Shown: positions 11,810-22,603, numbered from the stretch's first letter. The stretch: 64,000 nucleotides of DNA from Saururus chinensis (GCA_035235625.1 CP141147.1:10963001-11027000), one strand, 5' to 3'. Numbers and translations: made by a program. Notes: generated by a model from the letters alone, not told the origin.

Positions 11810-12125
11810 TTATCGTGTTTCCAAGGACACGACAAATGTACATATCGTCTCATCGAATACACGACATCATCAACAGGTGTGTGTGTGTGTGTGTGTATTT
11901 ACACGATATCAATGATTATCGTGTAAACGATCAAATGACCTACACCCTTGCATTGTATTGCTTACAACAACACAGTAGTCAATATCATCTGATCGAATAC
12001 ACAACATCATCAACAGACATCTGTTTACTTACACGATGTCAACGAATATCGTGTGAATGATGAAACAACATAATATTGCTCGTGTTATTCCTTACACGAT
12101 GAAGTTCATTTCGAGTAGAGAATTA
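11810..12125. repeat. 32-bp dyad repeat array 5
   Basis: TCGTGT at 11813 and TCGTCT at 11845 are exactly 32 bp apart, each followed by N8 and ACACGA. ACACGA (11901)-N12-TCGTGT (11919), ACACGA (12031)-N12-TCGTGT (12049) and TCGTGT (12080)-N8-ACACGA (12094) follow. A short (GT)n run at 11878-11896 interrupts it. It lies between the 3' ends of the two convergent genes. Confidence 0.85.
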
Positions 12126-12308
12126 TAGGATATGAAATAAAAAAATAGTTATCAATTAATAAACTGTGTATTGTCAATAATAATTGAGTATTTACAATTT
12201 CTATATAGTATGTGTATAGAATGTCAAATGTATATTACCTAATTACAATTCATCTACATCTAGATCGAATTCCAAATCAATTCGGCCCGAAAGAATTATC
12301 TCAATGAT

Positions 12309-14393
12309 CTAAGGCCTGACCAAATTTGTGATATCTGTTTGGGTAAAATCAAGTTGAAGGACTCCTCCTGCCACCTTCGCTATGTAATACATGATGAACA
12401 CACCACAATCTTCATTGGTTTCTTGATACGGGCATTGGTTGATCTTCGTCATTGACCACTTCGTTGCACCCTTTATGCAAAGGACCCTCTCCATTTCATG
12501 GGCAACACGTTTCCTTATGTGGTCCACCTCTACAAAGTAGTGGCTGTGGTCACCCTTTAGTGGGTTGTACCACCTACCTCTTCTCCTTGCAGCAGACAAT
12601 AAGAAAAAGAAAGTGCCTAGTGATGTAGATCGGAATGAAACCTCTCTCCGTGTTAACATTTAGCCTACAGATCTTCAACTTGTTGAATCTCCATGTGGAA
12701 CACCATCTTCATTTCAAGATAGTTGTGTGGCACCAAAATGACTTCCTCCTTATCCCTCTGCTACTCAGCATGCTCTTCTACATCTATCACTTTGCAGACA
12801 CTCTCTAGTAGTTCCTGATCAACCGGAGGTGTATCCCATACAGTGGCACTACAATCGGCAACATTTGAGCCCACTGCCAATTGTGGTGGAGGTATAACTT
12901 TGCAGACACTCTCTAGTAGCTCCTAATCAACATGTGAAGCGTGTTATCCACTACTTTGGCTGTGGTGGAGGTATAACGTATGGGCCATGGACGGATGCCA
13001 CATAAACTTCATCCTTTGGCTTTGCCTTCCGATCCACACTCTCCATGCATCCTGACTTTGCTATCCTCTCTTCAATGTAGTTGCTAAAATTCTTTGGCCT
13101 CTTCGGCAATTGGAGTGATTCTGAGAATAATTTGTGAATTTGGCTTCAGACACATAAACACCTCCTCATGCCATTTCCTCATCCGGTGATGAGCTAGTAG
13201 CTTCTTCCTTATCTTTTCGTCGATTAGGTCAAGTTTTGCGGCCTTCTCCACGTCGTTCAACAGTTGGGTAAACTCGGGGCACCGCTTGCACCTCAGGCTA
13301 CATGAAGGACCACTAGGAGCCGAATAGAGGTATGCTAAAAAAACCATACCTAGTGGATAAGGCAAATCAAACTAGTTAGTAGTGTATGAATGTCACATAT
13401 GTCATGTTATGGATAACACGCTTCACTGCATCATCGTGTTATTGCTTACACTATATGCTATTATCGTGTAATGCAATATACACGATATAGTACTAAGTCA
13501 TCTTACCAATAACACATTATGTATCTTGCATGTTATACATCATGTTTTCGTACTCAAGATACAAATGATATCATGTGAGTAAGACGACGATATACATGAG
13601 TGTGATGAAACTATTGTGTCATTAGTACTACCCTAATTGAAGACGTCATGTTATTAATAAGACGAGATTTACCTAGATCATAAATGAAGCCCCAATGAGA
13701 ATTCCAGCAGAGACGGAGCGCTCGTCCTGTCTGCTCCTGATGTTTCAGTGCGCTAATGATATGCCTCGAATCAACATATCATGAATGGCCCCAGCCCAAT
13801 TGTACCTCCCCACAACTATCTAGTCATCTATGAAATCACACAGAGATGGGGATACAGATCTATTGCTCTGTGTGAATAACACTAGGACCCCATGTGTAAG
13901 ACAATCAACCGTGCTAAGTCCTTATCAGAGATAGTCTGTCTCTTGTCAGCCACTTCTTTCAACGTGTCTTCAATAACATTCTTCTCCAGTCGCTTCCCTA
14001 GGAAGAACTTTTTGAAGTATTGCCCCTTGCCTTCGGCAGCCTTCCCCTCGCCACTTTCCAATTTAAACGGGTTCCCTTTTCCACTCAAACCCCTGATCAT
14101 TGACACTTCATCCACAGTAAGGGGTAGTATTTTGACCCTAATGATGAACACTTCTTGTGAATCATCCCTGCACTCACCAATTAGAACATCTAGGAGCGGC
14201 CTGGAGATAATGATTAGCTCGCAATCATATACTAGGTAGAACCCAGTCTCCACCAAGATTGCCTTGCATCCTGATAGTGAATCAACAAGGTCTTTTGAAT
14301 GTCAAAGTCCAGCGGGAAAACTGTTCATTCCTAGCCCGGTCTTCCATAAATTCTCTTCTGCTTCTCTTCTGATGTCTTCACTGATTCAGCCAT
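12309..14393 (-). pseudogene. ULP1-like (C48) cysteine protease gene of the MULE, decayed
   Basis: Read on minus. A start at 14393 gives MAESVKTSEEKQKR, then after a frameshift a part ending at 13882 (LLDVLIGECRDDSQEVF, LPLTVDEVSMIRGLSGKGNP) resembles the N-terminal region of plant ULP-like MULE proteins. Next come VLFTQSNRSVSPSLCDFIDD and GRYNWAGAIHDMLIRGISLA near 13860-13740, a linker at 13365-13084, and the C-terminal catalytic part (12659-12309) with CPYQETNEDCGVFIMYYIAK. The last keeps the Gln and the catalytic Cys of the ULP1 family (Q-x5-D-C-G). ULP1 enzymes cleave SUMO from proteins; the role inside MULEs is unknown. Frameshifts and stops show it is dead. Array 6 probably marks an intron. 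Confidence 0.87.
13395..13670. repeat. 32-bp dyad repeat array 6 (inside the ULP1-like gene)
   Basis: TCATGT (13402) and TCGTGT (13434) are 32 bp apart, each with N8 then ACACGC/ACACTA. TTGTGT (13614) and TCATGT (13646) are again 32 bp apart. TCATGT (13571)-N8-CGACGA is another unit. The array separates two coding parts of the minus-strand gene, as an intron would. Confidence 0.85.
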
Positions 14394-14519
14394 TTGTTGT
14401 ATTATTCTAGCTTACAAAATTGGATATATATATATATATATCAACAATGGGTTGTTACCATAATCAATAGTTGTGTTGATTCACATTATATAACTAACTT
14501 GCTTATATATGTTAAGTTG

Positions 14520-14720
14520 ATATATGATGTTATGAGATACACGATATGATGCCTCTCAGACATGATAGCACAACACTTGAATGTCATGTGTCACTTGTCG
14601 TGTTATTAATGACATGTTATGTATGCAACGCATACACGATAAGATGGCATCTATATCGATTGTTGTATTATCGAACACATGATATATTAATTATCGTATA
14701 CTTGAAAACACGATAAGCTA
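14520..14720. repeat. 32-bp dyad repeat array 7 (upstream of the ULP1-like gene)
   Basis: TCGTGT (14598)-N8-ACATGT, TTGTAT (14663)-N8-ACATGA and TCGTAT (14694)-N8-ACACGA; the last two units are 31 bp apart. It lies just 5' of the minus-strand start codon at 14393, next to a short (TA)n run at 14424-14441. Confidence 0.82.
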
Positions 14721-15337
14721 CTGCGAAGACCTACTTTGTTTGTTCTATAACCCAAAATACCAAAAATCCTGCATATGAATATACAATGTAGATTTTGAAA
14801 AAGACCTTACCACGAAATTGATCCAAAATGGATTAACACCTGGATCGGCTAGTGATTTTCTCCAAAGTTCACTGCTTTACCCGGATTGTGTCAATACACT
14901 GTCTAACAGAATCTCGCTTCATGGCCCAAAAATGCTTTGGGGCATAAATTTTCAAAATCACCTTTCAAAAGCAAGAAAAACGGAATTAACGCCAAAGGTT
15001 TTCACAATCTCCTTTCAGAAACAAGAAAAACCCAACTGTTCGAAAAACCGACTAGAGTTTTTTGAAATCGCCTGTTGGATGGGTTGGAAATCTAAACTCA
15101 CACTGCTATGTGAATGCTTTTCACTACTTCGAATGCCAAAATCGATGGTGAGATGAGTCGATAATTGAAACAAAGGCTTCTCACTAAGGAATCGCCAGTG
15201 TGTGAAGTCGTTTGCCTGTGAATGCAACTGTCTTAGGGTTTTACACGATATAAAACCCTAAACCCTGACCAGGGGTATTTCTATCAAAAAATTCCTATAT
15301 ATCGCATAAGTCCTAGTTTGATGGCATTTTTCTTGGG

Positions 15338-15393
15338 AAAACTAGGGAATATAGAATGTTGTGTTCTTTGGCCAGGCAATATGGAAAAAACTC
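15338..15393 (-). repeat. right terminal inverted repeat of the MULE
   Basis: Reverse complement of the left terminal repeat with about ten differences. Ends in ...GGAAAAAACTC, immediately followed by the target duplication. Confidence 0.9.
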
Positions 15394-15402
15394 TAATATT
15401 CA
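15394..15402 (+). repeat. right 9-bp target-site duplication of the MULE
   Basis: TAATATTCA directly follows the right terminal inverted repeat and pairs with TAATATTTA at 6924-6932. Confidence 0.88.
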
Positions 15403-15824
15403 ATTGAACCAAGACAAGGGTTGAGAGTTGCTTCTTGAGATGTGTATGTTCTAGAGTGACAAGCAAATGAATGACAAGGAAATGAAGCAGTGTCAAAGCA
15501 ATCTCTCGTCTATGCTTCCCAGTGGTTTTTGTTAGTTGGATTTAGAATATTTATGTTCCATTAGTCATCATCGTTATATAATAAATTATAGCAAAAAGAG
15601 AAAATGAAAAAAAAATCCATCATAACTATGAAGATTGGAAGGTCCTGGTAGCGGTTAAATAGCATTAACCACTACAGGAAGAGGATGAACACTAAGTCTG
15701 AGTGTCATTAGGCAGTTTAAGGAAGTGGTGTACCTCTACTTGAGTTGAATGATGATGGTAGTAAAGGTAGTAGCAAGGTGACAGAGCGGGAGGTGGGGCC
15801 AAGGTGAAAGGAAGCAATGTGATG
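15403..15824. other. spacer, possible 5' remnant of the ABCF3-like pseudogene
   Basis: No gene can be supported here. It may contain more of the pseudogene's N-terminal half, but translations are too decayed to recognise. Confidence 0.35.
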
Positions 15825-16928
15825 CATGCTATAAACTTTGTCAGGTTTGGAAAGCATGAATTAGTGGAAGTTAAAGCAGTAGTTAAAATCCTTGCAACAA
15901 CTCAAAGCCTTCCAGCACCTCTGAGAATGTTTGACGGAGTAAATATAGATGAAACTCTTAAGAAATAGATAGAGGAACTTTATGGCCTTGTTCACCGTGA
16001 ACCAAAGCAAAGATTAAATAAAAAAACAAGAAAAGGAAAGATGAGCACCAAAGGACGACAAACTGTCAAATATGGTTGGTAGTAATGGAAGCGGTTGAAG
16101 CTGAGATGCCAGTTAATTGTGTGTGTAAACCATGAAATAAGTACAAATCGGCCTACTATACTAAGGATATTCATATGGGGAACTTTAATATCTCTATTGG
16201 AGGTCGTGACCTAATTAAAGAAGGAACCATGACGCTTGCATTTGGACACCATTATGCCCTTGTCGGTGGAAATGGTACAGTGAAAAGTTTTCTTAAGCAT
16301 ATGGAAATGGTGGTAGCGTGATTGATGACATTTCAAAAAGAAATCTAGGTAATACATGCTGAGCAAGAAGTTCGGTTATAATACAACAGCTTGGCAATGT
16401 GTTCTCAATCTGACATTGAAAGAATTTGGTTTTTAGAAGAAGAAGCCAGTCTAATTGCTTAACAAAGAGAGATTGAGTTTGAGGATTCGACTGAAAAGAG
16501 TGATGATCTTGATAAAGCTGTTGTGTCACAAAGGCTTTGACATATATCAGACTTGCTTGCATTCATGCAGATTTTCTGTTTAGAAGCCAGAGATCATATT
16601 ATTCCTGCGGGTCTGAGTTTGATTTCGGAAATGCCAAAAATGAACAAGGTCTTTTCTGAAGGATAGCACATGCGAATTGCTTTTGCTCAAGCCGAGTTTA
16701 TAGAGATTGCTTTGCTATCACTTGATGAACTTGCGAATCCTTTGGATCTTCATGTCGTTTTTATGGCTGAGTTTGACTTGGTCATGTAGCCGAAGACTAT
16801 CATAGTTGTTTCTCTTGGATACGGTAGTTACTAATATCCTTCATTTATATGGACCAAAAAAAATGGTTACCTACAAAGTGAACTATTATAGACTCAAGAG
16901 AAACAAGTCAAGAATCTGCATAAGGCCT
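15825..16928 (+). pseudogene. ABCF3/GCN20-like ATP-binding protein pseudogene, 5' part
   Basis: A decayed copy of a host ABC-F protein, a soluble twin-ATPase linked to translation control in eukaryotes. Conserved pieces occur in order with few gaps: FGKHELV near 15848, VCVNHE near 16120, DIHMGNFNISIGGRDLI near 16168, the Walker A remnant VGGNGTVKS near 16262 (consensus G-x-N-G-x-G-K), IHAEQEV, SDIERIWFLEEEA, REIEFE, AGLS, the signature remnant near 16654 (S-E-G-stop-H-M-R-I-A), the Walker B remnant LLSLDELANPLDLH near 16713, and PKTIIVVS and TNILHLYGP near 16840. Exon-like pieces are contiguous, suggesting a processed (intronless) copy; this is inferred. Several stops and frameshifts occur. 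It ends exactly where the copia LTR begins at 16929, and no continuation is seen beyond 23510. Confidence 0.85.
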
Positions 16929-17923
16929 TGTTGGACTAGGCTATGGGCTCGGGCCCATTTTGGTCCATAATATTTACGGTCCGGGTTAGCTGGTATAGGC
17001 CACAGGGTCCAAGGTTGACACGGGCGGTCAAGCCAACCCCATATGAGCCATCGTGACACTAGTTTAATTGGGACCCGTATTCGTCACACACGCATACTAG
17101 GCATATGACTAGGATGTATATTAATACTTTATGGGGACCGACTCACAAATTATGTGTTGATGGTCGAATCCGTGGTAGGGAGGGATCGACCTTGTCGCGG
17201 GCTTTGCCATGTGTAGGAGGTCCAGGCCCCCACAGGCTCTAAGAAATAGAGCCCACTCCCATTGTGTCTGACCCTCTAATAATAACCTGAAAAATTCAGC
17301 AAAGGTCCCTTCAATTAAGCCCAGTTAGAGGCCCAAATTAGAGAGGGATTAAGAGGGGTATAAAAGGGATAAGTAGGGGAGGAGAAGCCCTAATCTAGTG
17401 GTGTGTCCCCCTCTCCTCTCTCTCTCTCCCAATCCGCCCTCTTGCTCTTCCATTGGTGCAGCCTCCCTTGTGTTTGGGGAAAATCCTGTTGGCCACCCCT
17501 CTCTACTCCTCGACTTGGCTCCTTTGGCGAGGCAATTCAGGGATATCACTCTCCTCCCTGGTTGGGATGTCAAAAGAGGGCTTTGCGATGTCGTCTTTGG
17601 TGTGATTTTCATCCAAGAACTTGATGGTAAAGGCATCAACACATAAGAGGTAAAATCCCCTTATCTTCTTGATTCTATTGTAATCCATTACAACCGGATG
17701 ATGTGATGGCGTGCTAGTGGCTGATCAGCCCAAGATAAGTGTCTTTTTGTTCCTTAATTTCATTTTCAACATATGAATGCTCTGATATTGAGAGGTAATT
17801 GCTTATAGATTTGCAATTGTTTGTTGTTTTGTGTAGTTAATCATATAAAGGTTTGATTTTTATGCTCTGCGCCATCCCCAAGGCCCCAGGACCACCACGC
17901 TTCTACTGTTCAGCCACTCTACA
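16929..17923 (+). repeat. 5' LTR of copia element 2
   Basis: 995 bp from TGTTGGACTAGGCTATGG to CTCTACA. It contains a TATA-like ggtataaaaggg near 17356 and a C/T-rich tract downstream (17400-17470). Confidence 0.93.
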
Positions 17924-17940
17924 GTGTTATTGGAGCCTAG
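17924..17940 (+). other. primer-binding site of copia element 2
   Basis: GTGTTATTGGAGCCTAG directly follows the LTR end; it is a decayed match to the initiator-Met tRNA site. Confidence 0.75.
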
Positions 17941-18808
17941 GATTAGGGATTTGGTCGCTGATTTGATTAATTAAAAATCGAATCGATTTGCCTGATTTAG
18001 GGTTCTTGATGCTAGCAAGGGGGAAACCCTAAATTGATTAATCTACATGTTCTATCCAAAGGGCTTTTGTAATTAAGTTGAAATTGAATGTATTTAGGAC
18101 ATTTGGTATGATTTGTTTAAGGGAAATTTGGCAATAATTAATTAATTGTGTTTTGTGCATTTGGGAACGTGTAGGGGAAAAAGGGTAAATTCGCCCAATT
18201 AATTTTCTCTAATCACTCCCATGTTCACACACAAACTTTCTACTACATCAATAATAATTAATTATTTTGTTTAGATTTAATTAATTAAGTGGATTGGAAG
18301 ATTGTGTGAATTGGCTACGTGTGTGCCTTTTTGTTTTTTGTATATAAATGTATTCTTTGTGTTATATACTAATTGAATTATTTTTGGGTGTATTGTCTTT
18401 GTGTTTTTTTTCAAGGGTGAAAAGACCGGAATAGCCCTAGGGCTATTTTGGTAATTTTGCACCAACTTTTTTGGACAAAAAATTGAAAGTCCAGCAACCC
18501 CTAGAAGTGTTTATTTGTTGTTTTGGTGTTGAGTGGGGGTGGTTATGGGATTGCATAAATCATAAACACATAATAGCACAATTAGGGTAACTTTCCTTAA
18601 GGGGACTTAAGGATAGTTAGGGGTTTTCACCTTATAGTAACCCAAGCCTTATTTAGGTACAATTAAGTTAATTAACTCAGCATACTATAATTTGTCCCTT
18701 TGCTTTATTGTAAGATTAAGTGAGTCTAAACAATAATTACTTAAGAAGCTTTTGGCCAAACGAAATATTAATTCCTTCTCATTGCCTTATTCTCTGTAGT
18801 TGTGCAAT

Positions 18809-19640
18809 GACTTTAAAGATGGTCACCTCAGAATTAGGGATGATTAAAAAGCTGAATGCTGATAATTACTTAGTGTGGAAGAGGAGGATACATCATATCC
18901 TCACCCTCTCTGATCTTACTCATATCATAGAGCAGGTCATTGAGCCACTACCAGAAAATTCTTCAGTTGGACAGAAGAAGGATTATGACAAACTGAAGGA
19001 TGATGACAACAAGGTTAGGTCTACCATTCTTACTTTCATGGAGCCTAAGATGGAAATGCTCTTTGAAAAGTAGAAGACTGCTAGAGAGATGCTGGAGGCT
19101 GTATCTGTGAGGTATGGGAGCATATTGAGGCTCATAAGAGGATGTTGCACTCTAAGTACCACAATTCCTGGATGGAGGGAGATTATGTGAATGAGCACGT
19201 GAGTGTTATGTCCATCATTACTGATGAACTAGAGACACTGAATGACCCCATCTATGAGGGAGTCCAAGTGTCTACTATGTTGAACAACCTCCCTTAGTCT
19301 TTAGAGAGTGTGGTGGTCTACCTCAACATAAGTAACTAAAAACTTACAATGGAGGCTCTGACTGCCAAGCTTAGGCTTGCGCAAGAAAGGAAGAACCATG
19401 TAAATGCTTCAGGTGCAGTCACTACCAACTTAGCACAAAGCTTTGGTGGAGGCAAGAAAGGTGGATAGGGGCCAAATCTTTTAAAGAAAAGAGCTTTAAG
19501 AAAAAGGGGAAGAAGCCTCAGAAAATGGGCAATGACAAGGGAAATAACAAACCCTAGGGTGCTTGCTTCAAGTGTGGCCAAGTGGGCCACTTCAAGGCTA
19601 ATTGTCCCCAAAATGATGACCAAACAAGCAACAACAACAA
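18809..19640 (+). pseudogene. copia gag with zinc knuckle, interrupted
   Basis: Begins MTLKMVTSELGMIKKLNADN, followed by YLVWKRRIHHIL, typical of the gag-polypeptide (UBN2) family. A stop at 19071 follows STILTFMEPK. Later pieces (QERKNHVNASG, a Lys/Gly-rich tail) continue in other frames. At about 19561-19608 the knuckle is intact as CFKCGQVGHFKANC, fitting CX2CX4HX4C, which would bind element RNA. Confidence 0.88.
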
Positions 19641-19689
19641 GGGCAAGAACAGGGAAATTGTGTGTGTTGTCTGAGAAGTGATGATAGCT

Positions 19690-20030
19690 GATATCAAGAA
19701 GAAGAGTTGGTGGCTGGATTCTTGAGCCATTGTACACATGTCTCATTCCAAGGGGTCTAGGGGTGAGATGATCAATCTTATGTCTGGCCAAAATAAAGTC
19801 TTCATGGGCAACAACACATATTGTGAGGTGGAGGCCATGGGGACCTACAGGATCCCTCGGAAGGAAGGGTCCACCCTGGTGCTTACTGATGTACTATTTG
19901 CTCCCTCCATCAAGAGGAATCTAATAATTCAACCCTGTTCTAACTAAAATGGGATTTGAAGTTAGATTCAAGGGGAGCAAAGCCACTGTGGCAAGGGTGG
20001 ATTTGTGATGTAAACTGCTTCTTTAGTAGA
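19690..20030 (+). pseudogene. copia protease remnant with stop in the active site
   Basis: WWLDS is followed directly by a TGA where the Gly of the D-S-G-A active-site motif should be, then A-I-V-H-M-S-H. The frame continues as SKGSRGEMINLMSGQNKVFM and FMGNNTYCEVEAMG. The catalytic Asp is present but the protein is truncated at the catalytic loop. Copy 1 lost the Asp instead. Confidence 0.85.
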
Positions 20031-20043
20031 TGGTCTTTATGGT

Positions 20044-20640
20044 TTGGATGTAATGGACTCTCTTGATTCTAATGAAATAAGCTATTTTAAGTATCTTATA
20101 TTGTCTATGGATGATGCCCTGTCGTGGCATATGCATTTGTGTCATGTGAATGTAGACAATTTACATAGGATGTCGAACATGGGGTTGTTACCCAAAATAT
20201 CCAAAGACCTATGTGTGTGTGAGGATTGCTTATCAGGAAAGATGAGCAAGCAATCCTTCCAAAAGGGACAAAGGGCAAATGAACTGTTAGGGGTAGTTCA
20301 TTCTAATATCTATGGGCCCTTAAATGTTCACACCAAGAGAGAGATGACATACTTCATCACATTTATTGATGACTATTCTATATATGGGTACATGTATCTA
20401 ATAAACAAGAAGTCTGATGACTTAGATAAATTTAAGGAATTTATAGCTGAGATAGAGACCTAGTTAGGCAGGAAATAAAAATCTCGAGGACTGACAGGTG
20501 TGGTCAGTACACCTCTGACATGTTTAAGGATTTCTGTACCGATCAGGGAATAGTTCATCAATACACCCTACCATACACTCCACAACAAAATGGAGTGGCT
20601 GAAAGGCGTAATAGGAAGTTATGGGCATGGTAAGGTTTAT
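20044..20640 (+). pseudogene. copia GAG-pre-integrase and integrase, interrupted
   Basis: The open part 20044-20463 holds the zinc-binding region (LSWHMHLCHVN ... VCEDCLSGK) with its His and Cys residues kept, then HSNIYGPLN, where the first catalytic Asp of HSD is Asn. A stop follows EIET. The rest reads on with frameshifts: RTDRCGQYTS-like residues near 20495 and QQNGVAERRNRK near 20584. Integrase activity is lost. Confidence 0.86.
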
Positions 20641-21079
20641 GTTAAATCACTCTGAGTTAGGAACCAACTTCTAGGGTGAGGCTTTAGACACCACCATGTA
20701 CATCCTTAATCGTGTACTGACAAAGGTAGTCCAATGAACACCTTATGAATTATGGACGGGTCGATGTCCGAACTTAAGGCATCTTAGAGTGTGGGGGTCC
20801 AGAGCACACATAAAGGTGTCTGACCAACATAGGTCAAAGTTGGACCCTAAGACCATGAAGTGTAACTTTATTATTTATTGTGACCACTCTATGGGGTTCA
20901 GATTTCTTGTTCACCACACAGATGGGACAGTGAGGGTAATTGTGTTTTTGAGACACTTATTTCTTAGAGGAAGAATTAAACCCAAGAATACCTAACGAAA
21001 TAGTAGACTTGTTCGAGATTGTATAGGAGGCTGGTCCTAGCACTTTCATAGAGGAAGTAATTGGATCAGGTCAAAACCA

Positions 21080-22018
21080 AACCAAATAGGAACCCAGGGC
21101 ATTCAGGGACAAAAAACCTTCAACACAACTGAGAGACTTCTATACAATGCTAGAAGAGGCCAAATGGTTCACCCAGGTGTATGGGTCAATAGATAAGTAC
21201 AAAGCGAGATTAGTGGCCAAATGGTTCACCCAAGTGTATGGGAAGGTCTTTAAAAACACATATTCTCATGTGTCAAGATTTGACTCAATTAGATGTCTCT
21301 TCGCATGCATTGCTTAATTTGATTTAAAGCTACACCAGATGGATGTAAAGATTGCCATCATAAATGAAGATTTAGAGGAGGAGATTTAATGGAACAACCT
21401 CAGGGTTTTGTGGTTCTTGAAGAGGAACACAAGGTGTGCAAGCTGATAAAATCATTATATGGCCTAAAACAATCTCCAAGGCAATGGTACTTCACTTTTT
21501 ACAAGGTGATTAGTAAGTATGGGTTCATAGTGAACGATCACAATCACAATGTCTATACCTTCCGGGATGGGGCTAGGTATATGATATTGTCATTGTATAT
21601 AGACGACATACCCTTGATGAGGAATGACTTAAGTATGATTGTCAGTTTAAAGGAATGGCTCGAAACCAAGTTTGAGATGAAAGACGTGGGTGGGGCATCC
21701 TACATCCTTGGGATGAAGATTGACATAGATAGAAAGGCTAGAAAACTTAGTGTATATCGAGAATCATATATAGAGAGCATTCTCAAACTCTTCAATGTCA
21801 TTGGTTGGAAAACCATTGAGTCCCCTATTTACAAGGGTACAATGTTGTCTAAGAGAATGGCTCCTCAGACTGAGGAAGATAGACTCCAGATAGAGTTAGT
21901 ATCATATGCACAGGCTATTGGCAGCTTAATGTATGACATGACCTGTACGAGGCCTGATTTGAGCTTTATGGTAGGCTTGCCGAGTCATTACAAACCAGAC
22001 CCTAGACTTCAACACTAG
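21080..22018 (+). pseudogene. copia reverse transcriptase, interrupted
   Basis: The upstream part near 21185 reads GSIDKYKARLVAKWFTQVYG, followed by SIRCLFACIA and KLHQMDVKIAI with stops between. The open part 21389-22018 contains MEQPQGFVV, KLIKSLYGLKQSPRQWY, the catalytic box SLYIDDIPL (Y-x-D-D), FEMKDVGGASYILGMKI and SYAQAIGSLMYDMTCTRPDL. It would copy element RNA into cDNA. The Y-x-D-D Asp residues are intact, but the domain is split by stops and a local sequence duplication. Confidence 0.9.
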
Positions 22019-22029
22019 TAAGTAGTGAA

Positions 22030-22568
22030 TAGGGTATTTCGGTACCTTTTAGGGTCTAAGAGTTTTAAACTCACTTATCATGCGGAGAGTCTTTTTTGCT
22101 GGATATAGTGATTCAGACTATGCGGGGGATCCAAATGATAGAAAATTCATTGCCAAATTTTTCTTCATGTTTGGAGGCGGGGCTATATCGTAGGCAAGCA
22201 AGAAACAAAAGAGTGTTTCTAAGTCTATGATGGAAGTTGAGTTTTATGCATGCAGTATTGCAGCTTCCTAGGCAGTATAGATAAAGGAGTTTCTAGCAAG
22301 ATTGGGGTTAGAAAACTGGACTAATGCTCTTGTCCAGATTTATTGTGATAATCTGGCAACCGTGTCGACACTTAAGAATGGGGAGATCAATGCCAGGAGT
22401 AAGCAGATTAAGGTGCATTACTATTACATTTTCGACATGCTACAGAGGGGAAAAGTGATTGTGACTCATATTCCTACTATTGAGATGTTGACAGATCCAT
22501 TCACTAATGCCTTAATGATGGATCTATTTTCTAAGCATGCTCACAGTGTTGGTCTTCAACAATACTAG
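22030..22568 (+). pseudogene. copia RNase H remnant
   Basis: After a broken stretch (GYSDSDYAGDPND-like residues near 22100), the open part 22302-22568 reads IYCDNLATVSTLKNGEINAR, then SKQIKVHYYYIFDMLQRGK and ending HSVGLQQY, as in copia RNase H C-termini. The first acidic residues lie in a different frame. Confidence 0.85.
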
Positions 22569-22603
22569 CGCAAGTCGTTGTTGACCATATTAGCCCTTCA
22601 CCC

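Larger units (their letters stand above)
6933..15393 (+). mobile_element. Mutator-like element (MULE) with transposase and ULP1-like gene, Kaonashi type
   Basis: An 8461-bp element. The left end GGGTTTTTTCCATATTG and the reverse complement of the right end GAGTTTTTTCCATATTG are inverted repeats that stay alignable for about 57 bp. Outside them lie 9-bp direct repeats, TAATATTTA (6924-6932) and TAATATTCA (15394-15402), 8 of 9 identical; 9 bp is the Mutator target-site size. Inside are a plus-strand MuDR-type transposase (7222-10640) and a minus-strand ULP1-like protease gene (12309-14393). This pairing is known from Kaonashi MULEs of plants. Both genes have multiple stops and frameshifts. Gaps between coding parts are filled with a 32-bp dyad repeat. 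Confidence 0.93.
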
